64,000 bases of DNA from Aricia agestis (Eukaryota; Arthropoda; Insecta; Lepidoptera; Lycaenidae): the NCBI RefSeq assembly GCF_905147365.1, contig NC_056417.1:10748501-10812500 (forward strand), written 5' to 3'. This document shows positions 11,996 through 23,821 of this stretch, piece by piece. Position numbers and translations under genes: made by a program. The first letter of the stretch is position 1, and each line of letters opens with the position of its first letter. The notes below the pieces were generated by a model, which was not told the origin of the DNA, did no database searches, and saw nothing but the letters and a program-made list of their open reading frames with translations.

Positions 11996-12411
11996 TCAAA
12001 CTATCTGTTTAATAAAAAAGACATAATATTTTGATCTAATAATGATAATGGACGCGGCGGACTTGAAGTGATGAATTGTATTCTGAGGGCGTTGGCGTAT
12101 TTAATAATTTGCTTAGATCGACATCCAAATTTTCAAAATCATTTTATATTTACATAATCACAAAACAGGAGTAGATTTCTTCTTTTACGTGACAAAAGTA
12201 CCAGAAATAAGGTGATATTTGAATTTTTGTTTTTGTTATGTTGTAGAACATGATATTTTAAGCTAGTTTCTACAAAAAAACGAAAAACTCAAAATTGCAG
12301 ATGACTTTTTTTACTTTGCACCCGTCGAAATGTGCCATATATACGTATGCGAGAGAAAGAGACAAGTAGCGCTCGGTCAATGGCAAAATTTATCTGTCAA
12401 TTACTTTTAAA

Positions 12412-12544
12412 GGGCCTATTTCACCACCTCCTGGTAAAGTGCCGGATAGGATGTCCACAACTTATTTGACATATACTCCATACTTAATCTGTCAAGGTGG
12501 ATAGCCTATTCGTCACTTATCAGGAAGTGGTGAAAAACAGGCCC
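12412..12544. mobile_element. Small MITE with GGGCCT ends
   Basis: GGGCCTATTTCACCACCTCC at the left pairs with GTGGTGAAAAACAGGCCC at the right over about 22 positions with mismatches. The element is 133 bp and non-coding. Confidence 0.65.
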
Positions 12545-13126
12545 ATAATCTTATTCGTTTATTTGATTGGGGCCTAAGGGAAGAAAGACATAAACTTCGT
12601 TGTCTGAATAATTTTGTACTTATGGATTGTTTTTTTATTGTTTGCATCTTTATTACATTATGTTATAGCTTATAAATAACAGTATTCGCATATTTCATAA
12701 ACTTTAAAAGTATCAGATATCATAAGAACAGCAAAACTAAATTTCAATAGTTGATTTACTGTACAAGTTTTGTTTATGTCTCTTAAGAGCGGGCTGCCAA
12801 ATTTTGCTGTGTTGTCTAATAAATAATAAGTATTATGATCCCGTTAGACGATTGACTTTAATGAAACTGACATTTATTTAATCATTGAATCTGATATTTG
12901 CCTAATGGTATTTAATCATTGAATATTTATCTGATATTTGCCTAACGGAATCCGCGATTGACTTATTTTGACTCGATAGTTACTTATATTTTTCGAAATT
13001 ATGAATCTTACTGGGCTTTTCAACAAATATCTGTTATACTTATTGAGTTACTATCATTAAATAACTTGTACTACTACAATCACACACTTTATAAACTAAT
13101 GGCTAAAGGAAATATTTGTATTGTAT

Positions 13127-13591
13127 TGTTACGTGCTAGGGTTCGAGGATTTGGAGAGAAAGACCTGGTGACTCTCTTGAAGACTTTATTAACACTGCAC
13201 TAAACACTAGGTCACAACACTTAGCACTAAGTCCAAACACTAATCACTAAGTCCAATCACTAAGCACTATCACTGTCCTAGGTCGTAGCCAAGTCGCAGG
13301 TTTCACTGGTTCACTCACTATTGATCACTTGTTGTCGCCTCGAAGATCGCTCAGATCGAACTGAATTGCCGGGCCGTCTACCTGCGGCTTTTTATATGGC
13401 GAGACGAATTCCAGAAAGTTCCCGATTCACGTAAACAAGTAAACAAGTGGAACTTTCTAGGAGGCTCGAGCATGTACCACCTAGCGCCATCTAGTTTCGA
13501 GTAGGGGATTTATGTGTAGTGTGTCCCCTGATCAGCTTCGCTGGTTTGCCGCTAGATGGTACCACATGTCCGTATACCGTGTACCGTAACA
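13127..13591 (-). mobile_element. Solo LTR of the gypsy-type element
   Basis: A 465-bp sequence starting TGTTACGTGCTAGG and ending ACCGTAACA, closely related to the 546-bp LTRs at 47578 and 53302. It is flanked by GTAT on both sides (13123-13126, 13592-13595). A TATAAA on the minus strand and an AATAAA further along match the full-length LTRs. It differs by lacking most of the inserted 'aataaaactgccg...' block, so it belongs to a sister subfamily. Recombination between two LTRs would leave exactly this structure. Confidence 0.88.
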
Positions 13592-14100
13592 GTATTTAAT
13601 TTTTAAGTAATCATCAAAAATTTTTTTGGGACTTACGACCTTTACTTTCGTGCTATAATTCGGGAACCGTTATTACGCGATTTTGTTCACTATTAGCTGC
13701 AGCGCAAAGAACAATTCTCGGGGACACGATTCATGGAATCATTATATCACGATTGGAGGATAGCGGGGTGTAGGTGTAGGCGGGGCTAGCGTGCGTTGAT
13801 ATTTCTGGCAGCAGGCTCTTAATATGAAATATGTAAAGTAATAAGCTATCCGATTCATCTTTAGATTGTAAAACTTTAATAAAATATATGAACCAATAAT
13901 ATAAAACAAATATTAAATAAGTATCTATTATCACAATAACATATCACCATTTTTGTCATTATCAGAAACAATATACATATTTTCAAAGTATCTTTGGTTA
14001 AATACTATTTTATGATTATTCTTAGACATAACCATACTATTAAAATTATATTACATGCGTTGTTTGCTTCCTTATTTTGTGCTAAGTTAAAAAACAACTA

Positions 14101-14449
14101 AGGTTGGGTTGCACAACTTTAACTATAACTGTAACTTTAACTACAATGCAAAATGTCAAATCTAAGGTTAAAGTTAAAAATGGACGCCATCAAGACGCCA
14201 TATGTAACCATAACCATCTCAAGCTCGAGCTCGACAAGGTTTTAAATGCACGTGGCGAAAAAAGGAACTAACGCTGTCATCACACAAAAACGCCATTTTT
14301 CACAGTTCTCCTTTACCAGCAGCGCCCCCCGCCCACGTTCATTTATAACCTTGTTGGACCAGCTGTCATCTGTCAATTTTAAGGTTAAAGTTAAATTTAG
14401 CCTTAACTATAACCATAACTTTAACCACGCCTCTGGTGCAACTCAACCT
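14101..14449. mobile_element. MITE with AGGTTGGGTTGCAC ends and TA duplication
   Basis: The ends AGGTTGGGTTGCAC and GTGCAACTCAACCT are inverted, with TA on both sides (14099-14100, 14450-14451). The interior carries several 'aactttaac' and 'ggttaaagtt' motifs in both orientations. A small open frame inside is a by-product. Confidence 0.7.
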
Positions 14450-15314
14450 TAGTTTATATTTAAAAGAAATATTAATTATAGTAAGTACATATAAGACACA
14501 GATTGCTAGGTTGCTTGTTTTTATGCTACTATTTATTTTGGTGTTATAAATATTTAATTTTATATAATTATTATTCTACAACTTTGAAAATAAATAAGTT
14601 TTCTTTTAGGACTGCTAACGCCATCTATTTCATAAACGGTAAATCATATTCTCTCGAGGTTGCAAGTAGCAACTATCGAAACGCGCCTCTGAATACAAAT
14701 TTTTAACCAACAGTTAAGAATTCGAATCGAGTTTTAATTGTCCTAGATACATTAAAGTCAGGTCGCCGGATAGAAAGAAATTTTAACAAAAGCCTAATCC
14801 CACTTTTTACATTGCTCCGACTCATTAAATCCGACAGTGAGTAAAAGAGAAAAGTAGTGCTAAGCCTTCTTAAAACTTTCTTTCTGTTCATTAATCTATG
14901 TACTTATATATTCTCTTTCAGCAATTCATAAAATGCAACAAGGCCCTGTTTTACAATTACATAAGAACGAATGATAATAATTCATCCGAAAGTTTGGTGT
15001 CTTAATTTTTATAATATACTGAGTGACAGAGACAAAACTATAATAATTGTTCTTGTTGTTATTCTGATAGTAAGTAATTAGCTATAACTTATTAGTCAAT
15101 TGCGAAACAGGCCCAAGTTATGTTATGGATGTATTATATTGCCTACAGTTGATGTATAAGTACACTTGTATTTAACCATAGACTAAGGAAAAATTTAACT
15201 AAGTACCAATCACATTATAAATACCCATGCGCAAATTTAACTTAGATATTATTAATGTCTCCCGTATTCTAAGTAAAATTAGATATCAGAATAGTTTTCA
15301 TCTATGGTTGTGAT

Positions 15315-15412
15315 TAAAAAGTTTGAATGTCAAAATTTTGACATTACAACTTTTTAAATTGTGACTTAAAAAGTACAAACGTCAAATTTATGACGTTAAA
15401 CTTTTTTAATCG
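15315..15412. repeat. Two adjacent palindromes just 3' of the carrier stop codon
   Basis: Two roughly 45-bp palindromes, centred near 15337 and 15387, each read AAAAAGT...TTGAC...ACTTTTT-like, with TGTCAAAATTTTGACA at the core of the first. They begin about 15 bp beyond the carrier stop codon on the minus strand, so they would be part of its 3'UTR and could form two stem-loops. Confidence 0.6.
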
Positions 15413-15426
15413 CCCAGATTAAGGAA

Positions 15427-18400
15427 CTAAAACGTGCGTCCTCCGATAGCTAACATGATGTTCTCAAAGGCGATCCAGTTAATAAGCGCCCAGGGTCCGA
15501 GCCTCATCCACAGGGGGAGGAAGCCCTTGTATAGGGACATGAGACCTTCGTTCCGGATCGACTGTTGGAGGCAGTCGATCATGCCGCGGTAGATCTGGCC
15601 CCTGGAAGGAGAGTTATATTATTTAAAATAATCGATCAAGTGCGAGTCGGACTCGCGCACGAAAGGTTCCGTACTGTTATAGAACGTAAATAGGGAAAAA
15701 AATTGTGTTTTTTGTTTGGGAGCCCCCCTTTATTATTTATTTTATTTTAATTTTTTGAATTTTTTGTTTCCTGATTGAGAAACTTGAGAAACCTCCTTCT
15801 TTTTTGGAAGTCGGTTAAAAAAGGATAGAGAGAGCGTCAGCTAGATTTTGACTAAATTCTAGGGAATAGCTATGTGCTGCTAATATATTATTTGTGTTTT
15901 ATAGTTTGGTATTATACCTATTTATTATTAACTATGCCAAACATTTTTCCCTCAATTTTAAACTGCGACCGCGCCTGCAATCAATTAGCTAAAATGTTCT
16001 ATTAACTCTTGTCAACCGCAAGACTGATAAAAATAACAATAAAATCATTATTTATGAGCTTGCAGACAGTAAAATGTTTAAACAAAAGAATGATAAGTCA
16101 TCAGTCATGAGTCAAGACAGTTATTTTATTTAAATTGTAAATACCGTTCTGCGTTCACGTAAAGATTAAAGACATAAATTGGTTTTGGATTTCTGTACGT
16201 AATTAAGTAATTTTAAGACGCGAATTAATCTATCATGCATTAAAATCGTAATTTTTCAACCGATATCAAAGAATTAGTACAATCTTACGGTTTTTACAAT
16301 TTAACGGTGACATAGGTAACATCCTGACAATATTATTATACTTAGAGCAAAACGTAATTTTACAATCTAGCGGCATTACAATTTGACAGTGCAATACATG
16401 CAAATAGTGGCACGTGTAGGGTGACCCTATCGACCTACATCGGGAGAGGGAAAGTGCGCGCGGCTTTGACCTCCTTGTGCGACCTCGACCCCTACACCTA
16501 CTCACACAGGTCTAAATAGATAGGTCATTTGTCCCTTACACTTACATAGAGAGATGATTTGTCCCTTCAATTATATCTATATCCATGCTAAAATTATAAA
16601 TGCGAAAGTGTGTCTGTCTGTCCGTCTGTTTACTGTTACTTCTTCACGCCTAAACCACTGAACCGTTTTTGGTGAAAGTTGGTTGGTAAAGAATATAGGA
16701 TAGGTACTTTTTTGTCCCCAGAAAATGTACGGTTCCGGCGCGATAAACGGATTTGCGGGCGTCATCCAGGGAAAGAATAGAACAGTAACTACTAAGGGGG
16801 GTACTACATTATCATTTATATTGGATCATTTCTATGATCAATATAGGATCCAATATATATGATCATTTGATCATATCTGCATATTACATTATCATATTTC
16901 ATTGATCCTATTTTACGTCATATGTGGTTTCAATAGCCAATGGAGAGCGCTAACGCTGACAGGTATTGACGTCAGGGATACTAGATCTCAGAGAATTCGA
17001 TTTGTCAAAAGACATCGTCATTTTTAATATGGCTTGTTTTTTTGTTATTTCAGCAAGATTATCCAAGTATTTAATTAGAAAAATAATTACATTACATTAT
17101 TTGAAACATATTAACGAACAAGAAATTAAAAACTCTTTTTTATATTAAATAACTGGCAACACCTATTTCTATGACCGTATTGGATCCAATCTCTCAGCAA
17201 ATGTCAAAAATCTATTATCAAGGAAGAAATGAATCATATGTCTATATTACATTATCCAATATCATTGACTCAATGATCTCGGATCCAATATATATGATAA
17301 TCTAATATCCCCCTAACTCAGCCGTGTTCGTAGAAAACATAAAGTTAATATTATACACAGCGGAAAGAGAAACAAAGGCCTGAGCAAGCGAGATGTCACT
17401 ATCAGTGACACTGCGTAAAGAAAGATGCGTGATACATGACAGCAGAACTGATTTTCGACGCCCAGTCGGCACTTATCGGTACGTTGACAAGTTAATCACA
17501 TAGAATTCATGTTCAATCATGCTTGTGTAAGTGTATACGTACACATATTTTTATACACAGATGTAAACCAATTTCGGTTTCGTTTGACAACTCGAGATTG
17601 TTGCTCTATTCCGCTAGGTATATAAACTTTATGGTAGAAACACTAAACAGTAGAACTTCTGTCAAACTTGCTCAATGCAGAGACAAATTTTACACACTCG
17701 TGATGTGACACTGCATTATTTTGCGTAAGGTGATTTGCGCAAATATGCTGTCCTTTTGAATTTTTAAAATTTATTTATTTTCTTTTTTATTACAAAAATA
17801 TCCCTTTTAAATTTTCCATTGTCGTTTGCATTTAAATGAACTTTTGTTAGTAATATAATTAGACATTTAAATTTCAAAGTAGGTAAATAACGTCTAAAGA
17901 CCTACTTGGTTGAGTAATAACATTATTAGATAGTTAAAAGGCACATTTTCCTGGTACTTTAAAATCACTGAATTGGACTTTGACCTTTCTCTATGGCCTC
18001 TAAAATACATTACACACCTACAAGTTAATAATTACAAAATATAAAGTACAAACAACATCTAACAGGGTTAAGACACAAACTGATTCATCTTTAAACGTCA
18101 AAATAACGTCCATATTATCAAGTAAAGTTGATTCCTATTTCCTTTTATGCGAAGAAGAAACAAACAAACATAATCACAAATCTTTTAGTATGTATTAGCT
18201 TTATGTGATAGTTTTTATGGTAAATATTCCGTATCGCGCCACCAGCGATTTTGAGGCCGTTTTTTTTTTTTACAGTCGCGTTATAATCTGTAAACATCAG
18301 AACTAGTATTGTTATGATGGCGCATGACTATTTCTGGCTAAAAAAAAATCAATTTTCAAAGTTAATACTAAATTTTCAAATTATTGTTAATACTAACCTC

Positions 18401-21400
18401 TATGGGCTGTGATAGTCTGCAATAAACGTATTTTATTTTTATTTTATTTAAAGTATTCAAATTTCAAAAGAAAGTCGACGGAGCTCCTATTTCTGGGTGT
18501 TGTGGTCTACGTTCCAACCTAACCTAACCTACTTTTGCACTTTCTGGATTGTGTTAGTTTTTGTTTTGGCGGGCTTTACTTAGGGAGGCCCCATAAAGGG
18601 GGCTCGGGGGGCTCAGCCCCCCGCCAAAATATACACAATCCAGAAAGTCTAAAAGTAGGTTAGGTTAGGTTGGAACGTAGACCACAACACCCAGAAACAG
18701 GAGCCCCGCATAGCGGGGCTCCGTCGACTTTCTTTTGCCAGAAATAGTCATGCGCCATCATAACAATACTAGTTCTGATGTTTACAGATTATAACGCGAC
18801 TGTAAAAAAAAAACGGCCTCAAAATCGCTGGTGGCGCGATACGAAATATTTACCGTTTTTATTTGTATTTACAAAAGTCCGACTGTTTACAATCTCGCTA
18901 GTTATATTACAATCTTACGATATCAAAATTTAAGTTGTATAATTAATAATACGCTCAAAGAAACAAAATTTCGTGTCGTTCTAACTTCTAATAGAATTTG
19001 TACGCGTCCAATTTTATTGATTAAGAGATTATCTAGCTAACAACAATAATTGGATATTGAATCATTTGGTGTCACTGAAGTTCAGTTTATTTCGGTGAAG
19101 CACGATTTCTGTTTCTACTTTTAATTCTTCATTAATTTTATAACACGATTCTGTACCTACAATCAATAAAAATCGGCCAAGTGCGAGTCGGACTCGCGCA
19201 CGAAGGGTTCCGTACCGATACAGAGCAAAAATAGGCTGAAAATTGTGTTTTTTGTATGGAAGCTCCCCTTAAATTTTCATTTTGTTTTAATATTATTATT
19301 GAATATTAAAGTACACATAATATAACAAAAGAATGTGTGAAAAATTCAAGTGCCTACCTCTTGCCATTATAGATAATTGATATAGAGCGAAAAAGGTCGA
19401 AAAAATCACGTTTTTTGTATGGGAGCCCCCCTTACGAGTAAATATTAATTTTATTTTGTTTTCAGTATTTTTTGTTATAGCGGCAACAGATATACACAAT
19501 CTGTGAAAATTTCAGAAGTCTAGCTATAGCAGTTCTTGAGATACAGCCTGGAGACAGACAGATGGACAGACAACGAAGTCTTAATAATAGGGTCCCGTTT
19601 TTACTCTTTGGGTAGGGAAGGGTTTGTTTGCTAGCGTGCTAATGCATCGTATAGGCTATTTTTTAATTTTGTATGGACAAACTCGCTGTGATGATGAATG
19701 ACGCTCAGGCGCTTGCCTATACAAATCACAAAAAAATGCTCTTTCAGCGCTGCTAATTTCACATTAAACTAACATAATATAAGGAACCCATACACTCCCT
19801 AAAGCATTATCACTATATTTTGTTACACCCTGTATATTGTGTTCTTTTCATTAGTAAGGTGGATTCTATAGATGTAATTTGAAGGCGTTTCTTACCGTCC
19901 ATCAGGCCCAACAGGTTGGTTCATGAGCCTGGTTTTGAGGACGTCAGCGGGTGTGCCAACTATCGCGGCGACCAGCCCCGCAGCTGACGCGGCGGCGATG
20001 TGGACTATCAGGTTGTCGGGCATCCCCAGTTCCTGGACTAGCAGCTGCTTGGTGCAGTCGTATGCCGCTAGGTCACCCATGTTGACGAGTGCCGCGCGTT
20101 GGACGTTGGGTACTGCTCCTGGAATTGAAACCAATGGTAAAAAACAAAATAATGTGATGTGTGTGTTACTCAAGAGCTATTACTTGAGTGTAGTTAAATC
20201 TTGACTTGAGTGCTACACGTTTTTGGTATCAAACCCATGATTAAAGATCTTAAGAGGCCGAGAGCGTATTAGTTAAGATTGATATTGAGATGCAAGAGTG
20301 GTTTATTACGGGCCTAAAGGCCTTTCAATTTAAATCAAGTAATCGTTTAATACCTCTGACTACGGTCTTTAAGTTCATAATTTCTGTAATCTATTTCACT
20401 CGACTTCGGAAACATAAAGAACGAATTAAATTAGTAATCATTAAGAGGCTGGTCCTTGCTCGATGTGGACGGTCAGATTAAGTTGTCAGGGGCGCTATGA
20501 ACCATCAGCATTCACCAACCTTCAGGGCCGGATTTATATTTTTTATGATGAACTGTGCCACTGTTCCAGGACGCTGCCGCCCTCGAGGACGCCATAGGAC
20601 TCTGCCACCCATAAGCCATGGCCTATACTGCCTATACACAAATACAGGGCTGCCTACCTCTCCAGAATCCCAGTACGCCACTCTCCTTGTACAGCATGGA
20701 GTAGACCTGGCGGCAGTTGGCGAAGCGCGCCGGCTTGCCCTGCAGCAGTCGCCGGCCCTCCGTCTGCATCTGGACTTTCACCAGGTCCGTGGGCGACGCT
20801 ATGAACTGGGCGAGAGCACCGGCGCCGACGCCACCTGGAATATTGTGTGGATGAGAGTGGAGGCAATAAGGGAAGTCCTTTCGACCGAAGTTGTATACTC
20901 AATCAGAAGGCGAGTGGCAACTATTGTCATTTCAGTTGTATACATAGATGTAGGTGTAACAAAACTAAGTGATAATACTTTAGGGTGTGTATGGGTTTAT
21001 GTAGAGTTAACTGTGAAAGTAGCAGCTGTATATCGCGCCGATTTCAGAAACTTCGACGACACGATTCTGGATTATATGCTGTTCGATCCGCTACAGTTGC
21101 AATACTACAGGGATTATTTGGATGAAATTGACAGGAGGGTTTAAGAATAGCTTTGTCCACATTGTGCCTTTTTCTGTTCATCAAGGGCATGCCTTATAGC
21201 GCTGTCAACAGCGAATGTGAGGCATGCCCGTAACGCGCGTCAAAATCCACCCGCGTTGAAACAAAAGTGTCATGGCGCGCGCTACGATTTCAACGCGCGT
21301 TACGGGCATGCCTCACGTTCGCTGTTGACAGCGCTATAAGGCATGCCCTTGATGAACAGAAAAAGGCACAATGTGGACAAAGCTAATGCTGAACAACTGA

Positions 21401-23750
21401 TTTCAATCAAAATGCTGAGTCGACTAGTAAATGTTAATAATTTATTCAGCAAAATTACAATTCACAATTCACATTTACCAGCTTACTCTTCAAGTATAGT
21501 TTTATTATTACCTACTGGCTACTAATGCAATATTCTTTTTATCACAATTCACAATTGGTCACATACTCGTACAATATATACCTACATAGATTGTATAAGC
21601 AATCATGACCTATTCAATATGGATTATTTCAGTGGTATGGCGTGACGAGCTGGAAATAGAACACTAATTATTTATCCGTCTGTCAAGTTCATTACCGGAC
21701 CATTCGTTAGACACGGATTTGCGTAGGCAAGGAATATTGATTTTATATATCAAGGTCTAATCATTGGCCTGTTGCAATAGTGTGGTAAATTGTCGCTGAG
21801 AGGTAAGTATAATTCTGTCATTATTATAAAATCATTGTAGGTACCTAGGTACTCTAATAAAATTTCCAATCAATCAGATTTGCGAAGAAAATCTCTTAGT
21901 GCAGCGCCATTGAATTGTACAGATAAAGGCCGGCAACGTACCTGCAGCACTTCTAATGTTGCCAGTGTCCATGGGCGACGGTAGTTGCTTTCCATCAGCA
22001 ACTCTTTCTTATTTTATATATATAAAAAGATGGACGTTCACGTACTACGTTCTTACATAGTCTTCAAAAATAGACCTTTGGTCGGACACTACTATTTGAG
22101 AAACTTTAACACGGAAGAACAGCAGGCTCAGCAAAAGAACAATAGATATGGTAAAGAATGGACATACTGAACTGGCAAATTTGCTTTTTTAACTGTAATA
22201 TTGTCTATTCTTACGTAGAAAGCTACGGGCGCGTAAATATAGCTTTGATAAGGGGGGGGGGGGGGCATGGGTGGGGGTCCCTTACGTAAAAAAGCGGCCA
22301 AGTGCGAGTTGGACTCGCCCCGAATGGTTCTGCAGCAGCCTAAATACCTACTCTGCCAACGGACACGCTCCACAGTATATTAATTATTATTATATTGTAA
22401 ATAGAAAAGATGTATTTTTTTCACCTCGCCGATGAAAATCGGTGGGTACATAATATATTGTCGATTGGACAAGTAAGATTAATAGTAATGGAGGGGGGGG
22501 GGGGGGGGGGTCCGGACCCCCAGGACCCCCTTCTTATATACGCCCATGTAGAAAGCAATTGCTTTAATGGTGACCATGCTAAGCCTGCAGATAAAGTTAT
22601 TTTTTCAACAAACCTAAAGACGCAGCAGCGAGCGACATCTTCCCATTTTCGTCCTTGAGGTGCTCCCGGAAATGCTCGTAGAATATGAGCCGGCATCCCG
22701 AGTACATCGCGTGACGTTGGAACATCGGTAGTAGGCCAGACCATAGCTTCAACACCCCCTCCTGTTTGGCTATACCCATGGCCGTTTTGACCATGCCGTG
22801 GTTCTCCAACTGAAAAAAAAAAGAAAATTTGAATTTGGAATTTTATTGACAGGTGATTTTGTGATTGTTTTTTTTTTGCCTATAAACTGCGGGATTTAGG
22901 GACTGTCCGCACTGCGAATTTTAACCGCGCGAAAAAAGTGCGGGCAGTCCCTGTTCTTTCCTTTTCAGAAAGAAAAATAAAATTTGAATTTAGAATTTAG
23001 CAGCTGATTGTGTATTGTGTAATGTAAAGAATTATTTACGATGATAATATTAATAATAACTATTAACTAATTAGGTATTATATATATATGGTCTTAGATA
23101 TGGAATTCCATTTGAAGCTTTTTATAGAGTTAACGCATAAGTTATAATTATAATACTTAATATTAGGTACATTATGCCTGTTTAATAATCATGGTATACA
23201 TGGTATACCTTGAATCCATGTTTAGCCGTTGCTACTTCCGACTGAACCTGCAGTCTTGTCTTCGTCAGGTCAAACGGGTATGTTACTGAAAGGGAATGAT
23301 CAGTTAAATTTTATTGCGCAGAAAAATATCGATTTAAGATTTAATTCTGAATTTAAAAAATACGTTCTCCAATCAGCTGTGTGGCAAGGTCAATGACCTT
23401 GACGATAGCTGATCGCACATTCATCAGCCCGCACCGCATATTTTACGAAATGTGGCGCGTACGATGCGGACGAATGTACGAGGTTTCACATTGTTTCATA
23501 CAACGAATTCTAAAATGCTGTGCGTACGGCGGGTGCTTGTTGATTAATGTGCGATCACCTTTATTCAAACTTTTTATTTATTTATGTGCCAAGTACCAAT
23601 AGCTACCGTTTTTTGTAACATTCATATCAAGTATCCAAATATCTCACCGAACTCAGCCGCCCAGGCCCCTAGCACTGCGACTCCGTACCGCGTGGCGGTG
23701 GAGTCTGTGACGCTGGCGGCGGGGTGCCCCGCGGTCTGCAGCAGCGGCAT
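15427..23750 (-). CDS. Mitochondrial uncoupling protein 4-type carrier (SLC25 family), complete
   Basis: Six coding exons on the minus strand: 23750-23648, 23285-23209, 22809-22614, 20834-20658, 20118-19896 and 15601-15427. All have GT/AG junctions and compatible phases, giving 951 nt and 316 residues. The three SLC25 repeats carry their P-x-[DE]-x-x-[KR] signatures: YPFDLTKTRLQVQ near residue 40, SPTDLVKVQMQ near 140, and TPADVLKTRLMNQ near 245. UCP4-like blocks include PNVQRAALVNMGDL and SLYKGFLPLW. Known role: inner-membrane carriers of this clade are linked to proton leak or dicarboxylate exchange in mitochondria. The ATG at 23750 gives an N-terminus of usual UCP4 length. A tiny overlapping ORF precedes it. 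Introns carry repeats, foldback MITEs and poly-G tracts. Length is close to the family norm, with no frameshift. Confidence 0.93.
15634..15815 (+). repeat. Family D repeat, truncated copy
   Basis: Begins AAGTGCGAGTCGGACTCGCG, then AAAGGTTCCGTA and TTTTTTGTTTGGGAGCCC; the distal part is missing. It lies in the last carrier intron, immediately after exon 6. Confidence 0.65.
16565..16792 (+). repeat. Family C repeat copy
   Basis: ATTATAAATGCGAAAGTGTG, then TCTGTCTGTCCGTCTG, CTTCACGCC, ACCGTTTTTGG and CGGTTCCGGCGCGATAAACG. It abuts a Harbinger-like MITE on its right. Confidence 0.65.
16796..17313. mobile_element. PIF/Harbinger-like MITE, 518 bp
   Basis: The ends are inverted: GGGGGG-tactacattatcat at the left, and the reverse complement of atgataatctaatatcccc at the right. 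TAA occurs on both sides (16793-16795, 17314-17316). The interior repeats GGATCCAATATATATGAT in both orientations. Three-base TWA duplications are characteristic of PIF/Harbinger elements. No transposase is present. Confidence 0.65.
18219..18854. mobile_element. Large foldback element, 636 bp, 8-bp target duplication
   Basis: Outer arms 18219-18339 and 18737-18854 are near-perfect inverted copies starting GGTAAATATTCCGTATCGCG. Inner arms at about 18469-18560 and 18620-18736 also pair. GTTTTTAT flanks both sides (18211-18218 and 18855-18862), as for hAT or P-type insertion. It lies in the last carrier intron and would give a very long hairpin in the pre-mRNA. Confidence 0.85.
19172..19622 (+). 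repeat. Family D repeat copy
   Basis: Starts AATCGGCCAAGTGCGAGTCG, with CACGAAGGGTTCCGTACC, and ends near ACAGACAACGAAGTCTTAAT and GGTCCCGTTTTTACTCTTTG. It lies in the carrier intron. Confidence 0.7.
19700..19840. repeat. Half of a family F MITE
   Basis: Contains AATCACAAAAAAATGCTCTT and ends ATATTTTGTTACACCCTGTA, matching the right half of the element at 3324-3787. Confidence 0.55.
20950..21042. repeat. Left part of a family F MITE
   Basis: GGTGTAACAAAACTAAGTGA followed by TAATACTTTAGGGTGTGTAT matches the left end of the 3.3-kb element. The right half is missing or diverged. Confidence 0.55.
21150..21382. mobile_element. 233-bp foldback MITE with TA duplication
   Basis: 91-bp arms (21150-21240 and 21292-21382) pair with about one mismatch, starting GCTTTGTCCACATTGTGCC. 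TA flanks both ends (21148-21149, 21383-21384). It lies in the intron between carrier exons 3 and 4. Confidence 0.88.
21925..22003 (+). repeat. Fragment of SINE-like family A
   Basis: AAGGCCGGCAACGTACCTGC, then GTGTCCATGGGCGACGG and TTGCTTTCCATCAG match the 3' half of family A. Confidence 0.6.
22250..22345. repeat. Poly-G tract and family D fragment
   Basis: A run of about 14 G, then GCATGGGTGGGGGTCCC, then AAGCGGCCAAGTGCGAGTTG and CTCGCCCC, a short family D head. It lies in the intron between carrier exons 3 and 4. Confidence 0.6.
22491..22533. repeat. Second poly-G tract with GGTCCGGACCCCC
   Basis: A run of about 18 G followed by TCCGGACCCCCAGGACCCCC. The G-run and following C-runs can pair. 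It lies about 85 bp from the 3' end of carrier exon 3. Confidence 0.7.
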
Positions 23751-23821
23751 CACCTCAGCAGCATGGTAGCTGGAATGTGGAGATGAGCGTTAGAGAGAGA
23801 AAGAAAGAGGAGATAGAGAAA

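Larger units (their letters stand above)
10541..12329. mobile_element. Candidate decayed DNA transposon bounded by about 30-bp inverted repeats
   Basis: CGACGGGTGCAAAGTAAAAA at 10541 reappears inverted, ending at 12329, and the match continues inward through an AGTCATCT stretch. The 1.8 kb between contains a Helitron-like insertion and a coding-like fragment on the minus strand (11759-11995). Target duplication is unclear (possibly AAAT). No transposase was recognised. Confidence 0.35.
10121..15426. other. Intergenic transposon-rich stretch between drk and the carrier gene
   Basis: The two genes converge on this region: drk on plus, the carrier on minus. It contains a candidate TIR element, a Helitron-like end, a decayed coding fragment, small MITEs and a solo LTR, each listed. 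I see no intact gene. Confidence 0.6.

Noticed and set aside
14246..14452. 68-codon plus-strand frame
   Set aside because: It lies wholly within a MITE bounded by AGGTTGGGTTGCAC inverted repeats.
20497..21144. 215-codon open frame on the plus strand
   Set aside because: It is antisense to the fourth carrier exon and runs into a MITE fragment; no recognisable protein features.
22421..22809. Minus-strand frame of 107 codons over the poly-G tract
   Set aside because: It mixes intron with an out-of-frame part of carrier exon 3 and a translated G-run.
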